Assembly: GCA_964629645.1 (NCBI GenBank) | Contig: CAZVSU010000020.1 | Span: 1-33,435, forward strand | Source of the DNA: JAAKFL01 sp964629645 | Lineage (GTDB): Bacteria; Chlamydiota; Chlamydiia; Chlamydiales; SLFE01 | Direction of reading: 5' to 3' | DNA length: 33,435 nt | Part shown: positions 8,203 through 17,008 of the stretch, in pieces | Layout: every line of letters starts with the position of its first letter | Numbering within the stretch: position 1 is the stretch's first letter | Position numbers and translations under genes: made by a program | Notes under the pieces: generated by a model | Told to the model about the DNA's origin: nothing | Databases searched by the model: none | What the model saw: only the letters and a program-made list of their open reading frames with translations

Positions 8203-8231
8203 ATTACAATCAAGTATATTCTTTTTATAAT
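8203..8231 (+). promoter_or_regulatory. Promoter of oppD-oppF
   Basis: ATTACA (8203-8208), a 17-base spacer and TATAAT (8226-8231) match the consensus at 4/6 and 6/6. The predicted start near 8238 is 15 bases before the oppD ATG. It lies in the 74-bp gap shared with the divergent mscS gene. Confidence 0.6.
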
Positions 8232-8252
8232 TGAGCCATTAAAATTTTCAAT

Positions 8253-9242
8253 ATGAAGGCTGTTCTTTCTGTCAAACATCTCACAACTGAGCTTAGAATC
8301 GGGAAAACGTCTTATCCGGTCGTCAACGATGTTTCGTTTGATCTCCTTCCCGGCCGGACTTTGGCATTGGTTGGCGAGTCGGGGTGCGGCAAGTCAATGA
8401 CAGCCCTGTCGATCTTGCGCATCCTTCCGTCTCCTCCCGCTTTGCCCTCAAAGGGAGAGGTGCTCTACGGCGACAAAAATTTGCTGACTGCTTCAAACTC
8501 TGCAATGAGGAAAATTAGGGGAAAAGAGATCGGCATGATCTTTCAAGACCCTCAAAGTTCCCTCAACCCGGTCTGCACGATCGGGGATCAGCTTATCGAG
8601 GTGGCGGAAGAACACTTGACGATGGATCGGGAGGAAGCAGAAGCCAAAGCTCTGGCGGCCTTAGGCGATGTGGGCATTCCCGACCCTCCCCGCCGCTTGC
8701 ACGATTACCCTCATCAGCTGTCGGGGGGCATGAAGCAAAGGGTTATGATTGCCATGTCGCTGATGTGCGAGCCCGATATTTTGATCGCCGACGAACCGAC
8801 CACAGCGCTTGATGTCACCATTCAGGCGCAGGTGCTCCGTTTGATGAAGGAACTGCAAAAGAAAAAGGGGATGGCCATTCTCCTGATCACCCATGATATG
8901 GGCGTGGTGTCTGAAATGGCCGATGATGTTTTGGTGATGTATGCATCACAAGTCGTTGAAAGGGGAACGAAAGAGGAGGTGTTCGAGCGCAGGTCGCATC
9001 CCTATACAGAAGGTTTGTTCAATTCGTTGCCGCAAGGGCATAAGCCCGGAGAAAAATTAAAGGCCATTCCAGGCGCTGTTCCCCCCTTGACTCTGCTGCC
9101 GTCGGGGTGTTTGTTTCACCCGCGCTGCCCTTATGTCATGGACATATGCAAGACCGGCGAAGTGCCTGATTTTGTCGTTGATAAGCGCAATATATCCAAG
9201 TGTTGGCTCCATCGCGACCGGGAGGAGTATGTTCCAAGTTAA
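8253..9242 (+). CDS. oppD: Oligo/dipeptide ABC transporter ATP-binding protein, OppD/DppD type
   Basis: One of the two ATPases that power peptide uptake through an Opp/Dpp permease. The protein (329 residues) shows Walker A GESGCGKSMT (41-50), the Q loop FQDP, ABC signature LSGGM (156-160), Walker B ILIADE (176-181) and the H loop His214. The C-terminal oligo_HPY region is present with its Cys cluster (CLFHPRCPY, later DIC and KCW), typical of the D subunit. No clear Shine-Dalgarno precedes the ATG. It overlaps oppF by 14 bp. The permease and peptide-binding genes are not in the window. Chlamydial annotations usually call this dppD. Confidence 0.9.
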   Translation: MKAVLSVKHLTTELRIGKTSYPVVNDVSFDLLPGRTLALVGESGCGKSMTALSILRILPSPPALPSKGEVLYGDKNLLTASNSAMRKIRGKEIGMIFQDPQSSLNPVCTIGDQLIEVAEEHLTMDREEAEAKALAALGDVGIPDPPRRLHDYPHQLSGGMKQRVMIAMSLMCEPDILIADEPTTALDVTIQAQVLRLMKELQKKKGMAILLITHDMGVVSEMADDVLVMYASQVVERGTKEEVFERRSHPYTEGLFNSLPQGHKPGEKLKAIPGAVPPLTLLPSGCLFHPRCPYVMDICKTGEVPDFVVDKRNISKCWLHRDREEYVPS

Positions 9243-10005
9243 GGGGCTTACGGTCGCTTTTCCCATTTACTCCGGTCTTTTCCGAAGGCAAACCGGTCAT
9301 ATTCTGGCGGTCGACGGCATTGACTTTTCGATTGAAAAAGGGGAAATTCTTGGGCTTGTCGGCGAGTCGGGGTCTGGGAAAAGTACGACCGCAAGGGCCT
9401 GTATCCGGCTGATAGAACCGACCCGAGGGACACTCATATTTGAAGGGCAGGACGTCGTCGCTTTTGATCAAAAAAGGCTCAAGGTCTTTCGCCGCGACGT
9501 GCAGATTGTCTTTCAAGACCCATACGCCTCGCTCAATCCAAGAAAGTCGATCGGGGAAAGCCTCGCTGAAGTGGTTCGTTTTTTTCGGATCAGGCCGGAA
9601 ATGGAGCTCTTTGCCTATATTGCCGATATTTTAGGTAAAGTGGGGCTCGGTCCCGATGTGATGACGCGTTATCCGCACGAGTTTTCGGGTGGGCAGCAGC
9701 AGAGAATTTGCATCGGTAGGGCCCTTGCTGTCGATCCGAAAATGATCATCTGCGATGAAGCTGTTTCGGCGCTCGATGTTTCCGTTCAGGCGCAAATTCT
9801 GAATTTACTGATGGATTTGAAGGAAACGCTTGGACTGACATATCTTTTTATCTCTCACGACCTGTCTGTCGTCCGTTATTTTTGCGATCGCATCCTTGTC
9901 ATGAAAGAGGGTAAAATTGTGGAGCGGGGACCTGCGCAAGACGTTTTTTTAAATCCTCAAGATCCTTATACGAAAGCGCTCATCGAGGCGATTCCGGCCA
10001 TTTGA
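9229..10005 (+). CDS. oppF: Oligo/dipeptide ABC transporter ATP-binding protein, OppF/DppF type
   Basis: Second ATPase of the peptide importer. The chosen start (ATG at 9229, MFQVKGLTVAFP) fits the family N-terminus and follows GGAGGAG at 9221-9227, although the spacing is short; the open frame runs back to 9133 inside oppD without homology. Motifs: Walker A GESGSGKST (45-53), Q loop FQDP, FSGGQ signature (152-156), Walker B IICDE (173-177). At 258 residues it stops right after NPQDPYTKALIEAIP and lacks the C-terminal oligo_HPY extension of most OppF proteins. It ends one base before the convergent TPR gene. Confidence 0.9.
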   Translation: MFQVKGLTVAFPIYSGLFRRQTGHILAVDGIDFSIEKGEILGLVGESGSGKSTTARACIRLIEPTRGTLIFEGQDVVAFDQKRLKVFRRDVQIVFQDPYASLNPRKSIGESLAEVVRFFRIRPEMELFAYIADILGKVGLGPDVMTRYPHEFSGGQQQRICIGRALAVDPKMIICDEAVSALDVSVQAQILNLLMDLKETLGLTYLFISHDLSVVRYFCDRILVMKEGKIVERGPAQDVFLNPQDPYTKALIEAIPAI

Positions 10006-10006
10006 T

Positions 10007-11134
10007 TCACCAGGGGCGCAGGGCCTCTTTGACTTGAGGCACTCTTTTGCGCTCCGTTTCATCTTGAAGCTGCATCTCAATGATGGTCTGAATGAGCTGG
10101 CTGGCATCGTCGGACGCGGCCATTTTCTGCTCGTCGGGGGCAGCCGCCGATTCCGCAAGCTTTAAATTGTCTAGGGCGCTCAGCCACAATTTCAGAGTCT
10201 CTAATTGATAATCATCGACGATCACAAGGGGCTGGCCCTGCTTCAGCAGCTGCTCCGAGTGTTTGGCTGTTTCCAATCCTAAGCCGAATGGGGGAATCAC
10301 TTGGTTCCATACTTGAGAAAGGCATCCCTCTTTTTGCATGGCTATGGCTGCCTCAGGGAACTGGGCTGCCGTTTGAACTGCTTTGGACTGCTCGGCTGCG
10401 ATGAGGCGTACCACCGACCGCGCCGGAGATTCGGCGTCAACTAATCCGGAAAGGAAGGAAAGGTCGAAAGAACGCTGCTGCTCTTCAATGGCTTGCTTTA
10501 AAACGGCCACCCCTTCGGCGTCCGGCTCCTTTGAGGGGGAGTCACGATTGACGGCCGCTAGTGCGGCGGCGAGGAGAACGAGTCGGGTCTTAGCTTCGCT
10601 TTTGGACGCGAGCTTAGCGAGTGTTTGCGGGTATCCGCTGAGAGCTTCGTAGTCGGCCTCTTCGCCGCTTTGAAGGGCGGTTAAAAGGGCGTCGCGGGCA
10701 TCGATTCGAGGAACCTTTTTCTTTAGCTCCTGAAAAGTCTTTCCTCCCGGCTCTATAACACTCAGAAGGACAAGCGCTTCTCCATATTTTTCTTCTTCGA
10801 TTTTTTGATCGGCAAGCCTTGTCGCAGCTAAGTGGAGATTGGCTTGCAACGACCGGCGAAAATGTTCCGGAAGATCCTCACCGCTCACGTCGCCGAAAAA
10901 CCGGATGGCCTCTTCAAAGCGTCCTCTGTTCAGATTCAGCGTTCCCAAGTTGTAAAAGACGATGTTTTGCTCCCAACGGGTCAGACCTTCAAAAAGGAGC
11001 GCGCGGTAGCGCTTTTCCGCCTCTTGAAAAAAACCTGTTTTGGCATAAACGTTGGCCGTTTCCACTTTGCGGTTCAGATCGGAAGAGTGAAGAGGAGTCA
11101 AGACAACAATAAGAGATAAAGCAAGACGAATCAT
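10007..11134 (-). CDS. Secreted/periplasmic TPR protein of the VWA (Bat-like) operon
   Basis: A 375-residue protein with a short N-terminal hydrophobic signal (about residues 1-17) followed by helical repeats; the clearest TPR-like units are around residues 24-80 (AKTGFFQEAEKRY, LNLNRGRFEEAIRFF). The rest is helical, Ala/Glu/Gln-rich and not otherwise recognised. Its ATG overlaps the stop of the upstream VWA gene (ATGA), so it is the coupled last gene of the parB-copA-VWA-VWA-TPR operon. In aerotolerance (bat) operons of other bacteria TPR proteins (BatC/BatE) accompany the two VWA proteins, so a role as their periplasmic partner is a reasonable inference. Confidence 0.8.
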   Translation of the reverse strand: MIRLALSLIVVLTPLHSSDLNRKVETANVYAKTGFFQEAEKRYRALLFEGLTRWEQNIVFYNLGTLNLNRGRFEEAIRFFGDVSGEDLPEHFRRSLQANLHLAATRLADQKIEEEKYGEALVLLSVIEPGGKTFQELKKKVPRIDARDALLTALQSGEEADYEALSGYPQTLAKLASKSEAKTRLVLLAAALAAVNRDSPSKEPDAEGVAVLKQAIEEQQRSFDLSFLSGLVDAESPARSVVRLIAAEQSKAVQTAAQFPEAAIAMQKEGCLSQVWNQVIPPFGLGLETAKHSEQLLKQGQPLVIVDDYQLETLKLWLSALDNLKLAESAAAPDEQKMAASDDASQLIQTIIEMQLQDETERKRVPQVKEALRPW

Positions 11135-12144
11135 ACTTCCGATTTAACGAAAGCGCGATTTTTCGTCTCCGGAAAATAGAGGGCCGCCACCAAAAAAAGG
11201 AGGGAAAAAAAGAGTGGAACTTGAAAATAGGAGGTATATTCAAGAGAAGGCGCCTTCACATCGGCCGATGATGTGGGAAGCGCGTCTAAGACCGCATCTC
11301 TTAATCCCAAGGCTGTTTTCTGATTGGCTTCAAAATAGGGGCCGAGCGCTTCGAGAAGTTCGCGCTGCAACTTCGTTGTGACAGGCTGTCCTTCAAATTT
11401 GACCCCGGGGATGGTTTGAGGAGATGATGAGCCCACCCCGATGGCGACAAATGAGACCTCTGTGTTTTCAAAGACAGATGCGATGGCTTCAAGACGCTCT
11501 TTTTTTTCTGTTCCGGAGAGGCTCTCCCATTTCGTGTCGCCCCCGTCGCTCAGCAAAATGACGGTCTGCGGTTCGTTGCCGATCCAATTTTTCAGCTCTT
11601 CAAACGAGGCGAGAAAGTCGGTTCCGGGGACGCCCCCCTCGTTGATCGTGACACGGCTGACCATGAGTCTTGTGAAAAGAGCGTCCACTGTAGAGGGAAC
11701 CAAAGGCATAAGCTCTGTTGTGAAAGAAGCAAGAGCCTGCTTTCCTCCTGCAAGCTGAAAGGCCAGGTCGCTTACGATCTCTTTGGCTCTTTCCAGGCGG
11801 GAAATGCCAAGCCGCGTATCGTTTACGCTCATGGAATCGGAAACATCGAGGAGAAAGGTGACGTTTCTCGGTCTTTTTTGGGCCGTCGTGTCATCGGGAT
11901 ACCGCCCACTGCCTTGCGGTTCCATTAAAGCAAGCGCGGCAAAGAGCCAAGAGAGGCTGAAGAAAATCACCTTGAGTCTGTGCCAGAATCGCGACCTCTT
12001 GATTTCGGGCGACAGCTTCAGTGTGTTGAGGACCTTTTCTCGATAGAGTTCCAGCAGCGTGTAGAGAACCGGGATCGCGATGGATCCTAAGACGAGGATG
12101 ACCCAGAAGGGGCGGGCGAAATTGAGATCCGGCGGTAAAGTCAT
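11131..12144 (-). CDS. Membrane-anchored von Willebrand factor A protein, BatB-like
   Basis: A 337-residue protein with two N-terminal membrane segments (about 13-32 and 58-75), a VWA domain (about 95-290) and a C-terminal membrane helix. The metal-ion (MIDAS) residues are intact: DVSDSMS (Asp100, Ser102, Ser104), a central GTDF threonine and LLSDGGDT. This arrangement matches BatA/BatB of aerotolerance operons, which are thought to act in the cell envelope. GGAGG lies 8 bases before the ATG at 12144; a TTG one codon earlier is not needed. The ATG shares one base with the stop of the preceding VWA gene (TGATG). Confidence 0.87.
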   Translation of the reverse strand: MTLPPDLNFARPFWVILVLGSIAIPVLYTLLELYREKVLNTLKLSPEIKRSRFWHRLKVIFFSLSWLFAALALMEPQGSGRYPDDTTAQKRPRNVTFLLDVSDSMSVNDTRLGISRLERAKEIVSDLAFQLAGGKQALASFTTELMPLVPSTVDALFTRLMVSRVTINEGGVPGTDFLASFEELKNWIGNEPQTVILLSDGGDTKWESLSGTEKKERLEAIASVFENTEVSFVAIGVGSSSPQTIPGVKFEGQPVTTKLQRELLEALGPYFEANQKTALGLRDAVLDALPTSSADVKAPSLEYTSYFQVPLFFSLLFLVAALYFPETKNRAFVKSEV

Positions 12145-13184
12145 CAAGGGACCCTCCGAAAGAGAAGGGTGTCAAAAATGACGGCCGCTCCGAAAAAGAG
12201 AAGCCCTAATCCGATCAGAAAAGGGGCAAACGAAAAGAGCCGGATTTGTGTTTGCACAGCCAATCGAGGAAGCGTCGACGCTTCAAGAGAATCGACAGAA
12301 GCGAACACATCTTCAAGATCTTTTCCTTCGGGAACAGCAAAAAATTGCCCGCCCGTTTCGCCGGCCGCTCTTTCCATGAGGCGCCTTTGCGGTGCGAGAT
12401 CTTCTTCTAAAATCAATGGGTCGATATTGACAATGATGAGCCTTATCCCTTGCTCCTTGGCATAGGCGGCGGCGGCCTCAATGCCGATCGTCCTCAGTCT
12501 CTTCCCCCTGTCTTCTGGATGGGGAAATTGAAATCCATCCGTGATCAGAACAAGGGCGCTTTCTCTGATGTCATAAGAGGGAAATCCCCTTTTCCTTTCC
12601 TCCTGACCGAACATTTTTGATGCCGCGAGGAGACTTGAAATTTTGTAAAGTGCGTAGCCGATGGCTGTCCCGTCGTCGCTTCGGTTGCCGACAACCTGCA
12701 GCTGCTGCAGTTTTTCGAGGAGAAGAGTGTGGTCAAGGGTCAAGGGAGATAAAATTACCGTCTTTCTTGCAAAAGCTGCAAGGCCGATCAAGTCTTGAGG
12801 CCTTTTTTCGATAAATTCTCGAGACACTCGCTTCAACTGTTCCAATTTTGTCAGCCCGCCCGGCAGATCCGATCGATCCATTGAACTTGATTGATCGAGA
12901 ACCAAAAAAAACGCTTTGCCTGATTCAGGAATTGCGGCAACGTCTTGTCTGCCCCCTGCAATCCATGGATCCCAAAAAGCCATAAGAAGAAAAAGGGACC
13001 CCAAAAAAAACAACGCCGGCGATGCCTTCATGCCGACAAGGCCTTTGCCCGTCTGTCCTTGAAAAAATGGCAGATGCGAGTAGGGAAGGGCGGGAGACTC
13101 TTCGCGTCCGGTTTTGAGAATAAAGAAAAGGAGTCCGACAAGAAAAGGGAGGCTTAAGACAAATGAAAAGAGATCAAAACGCAT
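12144..13184 (-). CDS. Membrane-anchored von Willebrand factor A protein, BatA-like
   Basis: Second VWA protein of the pair, 346 residues from the chosen ATG at 13184. It has an N-terminal helix (5-23), a second helix (55-72), a VWA domain (about 90-300) and a C-terminal helix near residue 320. MIDAS residues are Asp97, Ser99, Ser101 (DQSSSM), a DGTAIG threonine and LITDGF. The open frame extends back into copA to 13316 but that part looks non-coding; an ATG at 13205 is a weaker alternative. It begins 2 bases after the copA stop and lacks its own clear Shine-Dalgarno, suggesting re-initiation. Confidence 0.87.
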   Translation of the reverse strand: MRFDLFSFVLSLPFLVGLLFFILKTGREESPALPYSHLPFFQGQTGKGLVGMKASPALFFLGSLFLLMAFWDPWIAGGRQDVAAIPESGKAFFLVLDQSSSMDRSDLPGGLTKLEQLKRVSREFIEKRPQDLIGLAAFARKTVILSPLTLDHTLLLEKLQQLQVVGNRSDDGTAIGYALYKISSLLAASKMFGQEERKRGFPSYDIRESALVLITDGFQFPHPEDRGKRLRTIGIEAAAAYAKEQGIRLIIVNIDPLILEEDLAPQRRLMERAAGETGGQFFAVPEGKDLEDVFASVDSLEASTLPRLAVQTQIRLFSFAPFLIGLGLLFFGAAVIFDTLLFRRVP

Positions 13185-13186
13185 GA

Positions 13187-15346
13187 TCACAATTTTGGTT
13201 TCCATTTTCTCAAAAGAAGAGCGTTGCTGATAACGGAAAGGGAGCTTGCAGCCATCGCTGCAGCGGCGATGATGGGATTTAAAAAGCCGAGCGCGGCGAG
13301 TGGAATCCCAAGGCAATTGTAGAAGAAAGCAAAAAAGAGGTTCTGCTTGATTTTCCGATAGGTCGCTTTAGATAAGTCGATCGCCTTCACAACTCCCATG
13401 AGGTCGCCGCCGAGAAGAGTGATGTCGGAAGCTTCGATCGCGACATCGCTTCCGTAATCGATAGCAAAGCCGACGTGCGCTGTTGCGAGCGCCGGCGCAT
13501 CGTTGACGCCGTCGCCCACCATTCCGACAATCAGGCCTTTATTTTTGATCTCTTGCACTTGTTTGGCTTTTTCTTCGGGCATCACCCCGGCGTAGACGTG
13601 GTCGAGATTCAAGCGGCTGCCGACCGCCTCCCCGACAGCTTGAGAATCCCCTGTGATCATGACAACCGGAAGGCCCCTTTCGTGCAACAGCTCGACAGCC
13701 CTCGGAGTCGTTTCACGAATTTCATCTTCGATAAGAAGATATCCCAATAGGGCCGCGTCCTTCCAGACGATTGATGCGGTTTTGCCGTCCTGCTGCCAAA
13801 GAGTCACCTGTGCGTCGTCAAACGCGATTCCTTCGTCTCTTGCAAAGGCGGGAGAACCGAGGGCGCATGGGCTTCCCCTTTTGGTTCCCTTTAGCCCCTT
13901 GCCGGCGACAGATTCAAACTGATGGATCGGTTCGATAGGGAGCGTTTCTTTTTTTGCCAAGTTGACAATAGCGTCGGAAAGGGGATGGGACGAAAGATGG
14001 GCAAGAGAAGCCGCGACCACGAGCACATCTTCGCGCGAAGACCCCTCTGCGGCGATGACGTCTTGAACGACAGGCTTTCCTTTCGTGAGCGTCCCTGTTT
14101 TGTCTGCGACGATAAGATCGAGCCTTTGAATCACTTCGAGCGCGCGGGCCTCTTTAAACAAAATGCCGATTTCCGCACCCCTGCCGCTTGCCACCATAAT
14201 GACAGTGGGGGTGGCGAGGCCGAGGGCGCAAGGGCAGGCGATCACGAGGACCGCCACTGCGTTGATCAAAGCTTGGCTGATCTCCGAGCCGGCAAGGATC
14301 CAGATCAGAAATGTCAAAGCGCTCACGAGCACGACAGCCGGAACAAAAACCTCCGAAATGCGATCGGCCAATCTTTGTATGGGAGCCCGGGAGTTTTGCG
14401 CCTCTTCGACGAGCTTGACCATGCGGCTGAGTACGGTCTCGGCCCCGACGCCGGTCGCCTCGATTATCATCGAGCCGTTTGTATTGTTCGTCCCTGCAAA
14501 GACTTTGTCTCCCATTCCTTTATAAATCGGCAGGCTTTCTCCTGTCAGCGTCGATTCGTTAACGGCCGACTCTCCATCGACGACGACGCCGTCGACAGCG
14601 ATCGTGTCTCCGGGGCGCGCAAGAAAATGGTCGCCGGCTTTGATGTCTTCGATTGGGATCGTCAAAAAATCGCCGTCTCTTTTGACTTTGGCTTTATCCG
14701 GTGTCAATGAGAGCAGTTTTTGAATCGCTCGTGACGCCTTTTTTTTGCTCGACGCTTCAAGCCACCGACCCAACAGGACAAGGGTGATGATCATCGCGCT
14801 GCTTTCGAAATAAAGCGGCTGATTGAGTCCCAACGTGATTGTGACGAGGCTAAATCCAAAAGCTGCCGAGGTGCCAAGAGCAATCAAAAGATCCATATTG
14901 GCGCTTTTGGCTTTGAGGGAGTAGTACGAACTTGTGTAAAAAGGCCAGCCGCACCAAAACTGAACAATCGTAGCCAGCGTGGCTTGTATCCAGACTGGTA
15001 GCCGCTCGGGAAATCCTGAGAGCATGCCGATCATTTCCAGCATTAAAGGCAAGGTAAGAAGCGCTGCAAGGATGAACTTCTTAAAGGCGTTTGATTCGCG
15101 CTCGCCGCGGTCAAAGCGGCTTGTCTTTGCCCGTGATTGAGCATCATAGCCGGCGCCTTGGATCGTTCTGACAAGGCTTTCTTCTGAAATGACTTCAGGG
15201 TCGTAATCAACTGAAGCTTCGTTGGTGGCAAAATTGACCCGCGCCTCAAAAACGCCCCGCTTCTCTTTAAGCGCTTTTTCAATGGCGCGCACGCACGTGA
15301 CGCACGTCATCCCTTCAATCGATAAGTTGCACCGGGTGTTGTTCAC
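13187..15346 (-). CDS. copA: Copper-exporting P1B-type ATPase (CopA-like)
   Basis: A heavy-metal ATPase that pumps Cu(I) out of the cytosol. All parts are present in 719 residues: one N-terminal metal-binding domain with GMTCVTC (Cys15, Cys18), the TGES actuator loop (268-271), the membrane CPC motif (371-373), phosphorylation site DKTGT (Asp415), the SSHP motif (His454-Pro455) and GDGVNDAP (611-618). The Tyr676-Asn677 pair and the MAASS stretch (698-702) in the last helices fit Cu(I) rather than Zn/Cd specificity. The start is GTG, overlapping the parB stop (GTGA). Copper export is firm from motifs. Sitting between parB and VWA genes is unusual; no copper regulator or chaperone is nearby. 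Confidence 0.94.
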   Translation of the reverse strand: MNNTRCNLSIEGMTCVTCVRAIEKALKEKRGVFEARVNFATNEASVDYDPEVISEESLVRTIQGAGYDAQSRAKTSRFDRGERESNAFKKFILAALLTLPLMLEMIGMLSGFPERLPVWIQATLATIVQFWCGWPFYTSSYYSLKAKSANMDLLIALGTSAAFGFSLVTITLGLNQPLYFESSAMIITLVLLGRWLEASSKKKASRAIQKLLSLTPDKAKVKRDGDFLTIPIEDIKAGDHFLARPGDTIAVDGVVVDGESAVNESTLTGESLPIYKGMGDKVFAGTNNTNGSMIIEATGVGAETVLSRMVKLVEEAQNSRAPIQRLADRISEVFVPAVVLVSALTFLIWILAGSEISQALINAVAVLVIACPCALGLATPTVIMVASGRGAEIGILFKEARALEVIQRLDLIVADKTGTLTKGKPVVQDVIAAEGSSREDVLVVAASLAHLSSHPLSDAIVNLAKKETLPIEPIHQFESVAGKGLKGTKRGSPCALGSPAFARDEGIAFDDAQVTLWQQDGKTASIVWKDAALLGYLLIEDEIRETTPRAVELLHERGLPVVMITGDSQAVGEAVGSRLNLDHVYAGVMPEEKAKQVQEIKNKGLIVGMVGDGVNDAPALATAHVGFAIDYGSDVAIEASDITLLGGDLMGVVKAIDLSKATYRKIKQNLFFAFFYNCLGIPLAALGFLNPIIAAAAMAASSLSVISNALLLRKWKPKL

Positions 15347-16182
15347 AGCGTTTCCACTCCCATAAGTTCCATAACGCGCTCCAAATCTTCGAGGCTGTAG
15401 TAGTCAATGCAAAGCTTCCCCCTTTCCGATGTCCCTTGCGCTGTCACCTTTGTCCCCAGTTTTTGTTGGATCAACTCGACAACGTGTTCGAGATGCACGT
15501 CTCTTTGTGTTTGCTGAGGCCTTGGTAAAGGGGAAGATTTTTCCTTGTTTCTCGCGGGCCACTCCTCGCTCGCTCTGACTGACAGTCCCTCTTTGATGAT
15601 AGCCTCGCAAAGAGCGATCCGGTCCTCTCTCCCTTCAACAGTCAAAATAGCCTTTGCATGCCCCATGCTGATTTTTTCTTCTTCGAGGCTTTGCTGCACT
15701 TCGGCCGGCAGGTCGAGAAGCCTGAGGTAGTTTGCAATGGTGGAGCGCTTTTTCCCAATGCGATGGGCGAGGTCCCCTTGCGTCAGTCCGAACTGTTTGA
15801 GCTCCTGAAGAGCGCGGGAAATCTCCATCGGGTTGAGATCGACCCTTTGAATATTTTCCACCAGCGCCGCTTCAGCGGAAAAGAAGGCGTCGCTTTCACG
15901 AATGATGACCGGTATTTTTGTCAGCCCCGCCGCTTGGGACGCGCGAAACCGCCTTTCTCCCGAGATCAGTTCGTAAGTGCCCCTTTCTTGGACCCAGCGC
16001 ACAACGGGCGGCTGGATGATGCCGACAGTTTTGATCGATTCGGCCAGCTCTTCAATTTCTTCAGGACCGAAGTGCCGCCTCGGCTGGTAGGGGTTGACAG
16101 AGATTTTTGATAGGTCAATTTCGCGCAGCTGCTCGGCGGTGGGAGAGTCGAGTGTTGATGGTCCCGCTTCGATTTCCGACAT
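15343..16182 (-). CDS. parB: Chromosome partitioning protein ParB/Spo0J
   Basis: ParB binds parS sites and loads as a CTP-dependent clamp for chromosome segregation. The 279-residue protein has NPYQPRR (30-36), the CTP-pocket motif GERRFRA (75-81), ENIQR (109-113), a helix-turn-helix (about 134-155) and a C-terminal dimerisation segment. No parA gene is present in the window, and I found no clear parS-like dyad near the gene. First gene of the five-gene operon running through copA to the TPR gene. Its ATG has only a weak purine-rich ribosome site. In Chlamydia parB also lies close to dppD/dppF, as I recall. Confidence 0.95.
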   Translation of the reverse strand: MSEIEAGPSTLDSPTAEQLREIDLSKISVNPYQPRRHFGPEEIEELAESIKTVGIIQPPVVRWVQERGTYELISGERRFRASQAAGLTKIPVIIRESDAFFSAEAALVENIQRVDLNPMEISRALQELKQFGLTQGDLAHRIGKKRSTIANYLRLLDLPAEVQQSLEEEKISMGHAKAILTVEGREDRIALCEAIIKEGLSVRASEEWPARNKEKSSPLPRPQQTQRDVHLEHVVELIQQKLGTKVTAQGTSERGKLCIDYYSLEDLERVMELMGVETL

Positions 16183-16243
16183 AATTTCTTTTACCCTTTA
16201 TCTTTTAGCAACAAACTCATATACTTGGAGATGTTATCAATAC

Positions 16244-16261
16244 GCATTTTGTTCAAAATGC
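16244..16261. promoter_or_regulatory. Perfect dyad in the parB / TPR-like divergent region
   Basis: GCATTTTG-TT-CAAAATGC is an exact inverted repeat with 8-base arms and a 2-base centre. It lies 62 bp upstream of parB and 36 bp upstream of the divergent gene at 16297, where an operator could serve both. It does not match the parS consensus (TGTTTCACGTGAAACA). Chance origin is possible for a dyad of this size. Confidence 0.4.
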
Positions 16262-16296
16262 CTGTAAACCTCAATCCTTTTCTGAGGAGGCCAACC

Positions 16297-17007
16297 ATGA
16301 ATAAAAAACAAGACCCGGTGCCGGATCATACTTCAGGCTTGATCGATGTCGACTCACTTTCCGAATGGATACAAAAATACGGAGCGGTTCTGGCCTATGC
16401 TTTTTTAGGAATCGTGGTGGCTCTTGTGATCGTCTTTCAATTCGCCAGGAGAAATGAAAAGCAGACGTTTGCCGATTATATGAAAGCCGAGCGCACCTAT
16501 CAGCAATTTGTCGGCTCCGATCTTCAAAACAACCCGGCAGCCTTTCAAACGCTCGTATCACTTATGGAAGAACATTCCGACCTCAGGCAAAAATACGAGG
16601 GGAAGGTGGCCCAGGCGCTGATTGCAAAGGGGGAAGGGGAGCTGGCGGCGCCCTACCTCGAAAATATGGTGGCCCGCTCCAAAAAAGAGGGGTTTGCCTC
16701 TTTCACCGCCTTTACGGAGGCGACGCGGCTCATCAATGAAGGAGAGCTTGACGCAGCCTATAAACAGTCGCTAGAGCTCCAATCCGACTTGAAGGCAGAA
16801 GATGAACTTTACGCCTTCAACTTGCTCAGGCTCGCAACACTTGAGGGTAAGCTTGGGCTTTGGAAGCAGGAGCTGCAGCATTGGGAAGAGATTCTCGAAG
16901 CGGCCGAGCAGCATCGCACCATTCAATCCATGCTGGCTCACGTGCAGGAAGGGCAGGTGAACTTGACTCACTACGTTCAAGAGCGCGTCAACAAGTTGAG
17001 GAATTAA
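16297..17007 (+). CDS. Membrane-anchored helical-repeat protein (YfgM/TPR-like)
   Basis: A 236-residue protein with a short cytosolic N-terminus, one membrane helix (about residues 28-50, AVLAYAFLGIVVALVIVFQF) and a long helical domain with TPR-like periodicity. The layout resembles YfgM/TPR_21 ancillary proteins of the secretion apparatus, but sequence support for that is weak; it could equally be a Chlamydiae-specific protein. The start is set by GAGGAGG at 16284-16290, six bases before the ATG; the frame open to 16225 is not needed. birA follows one base after the stop, so the two form an operon. Confidence 0.8.
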   Translation: MNKKQDPVPDHTSGLIDVDSLSEWIQKYGAVLAYAFLGIVVALVIVFQFARRNEKQTFADYMKAERTYQQFVGSDLQNNPAAFQTLVSLMEEHSDLRQKYEGKVAQALIAKGEGELAAPYLENMVARSKKEGFASFTAFTEATRLINEGELDAAYKQSLELQSDLKAEDELYAFNLLRLATLEGKLGLWKQELQHWEEILEAAEQHRTIQSMLAHVQEGQVNLTHYVQERVNKLRN

Positions 17008-17008
17008 G

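Noticed and set aside
9133..9228. N-terminal extension of OppF
   Set aside because: This part lies within oppD and does not resemble ABC ATPases; the family N-terminus begins at 9229.
13185..13316. N-terminal extension of the BatA-like protein
   Set aside because: It overlaps the end of copA and encodes a basic sequence without similarity; the hydrophobic N-terminus starts at 13184.
13922..14710. 262-codon plus-strand open frame
   Set aside because: Lies entirely antisense to the copper ATPase, whose motifs are all intact; the antisense product has no recognisable domain.
15343..16296. parS site near parB
   Set aside because: I looked for sequences close to TGTTTCACGTGAAACA and found none; the dyad at 16244-16261 differs too much.
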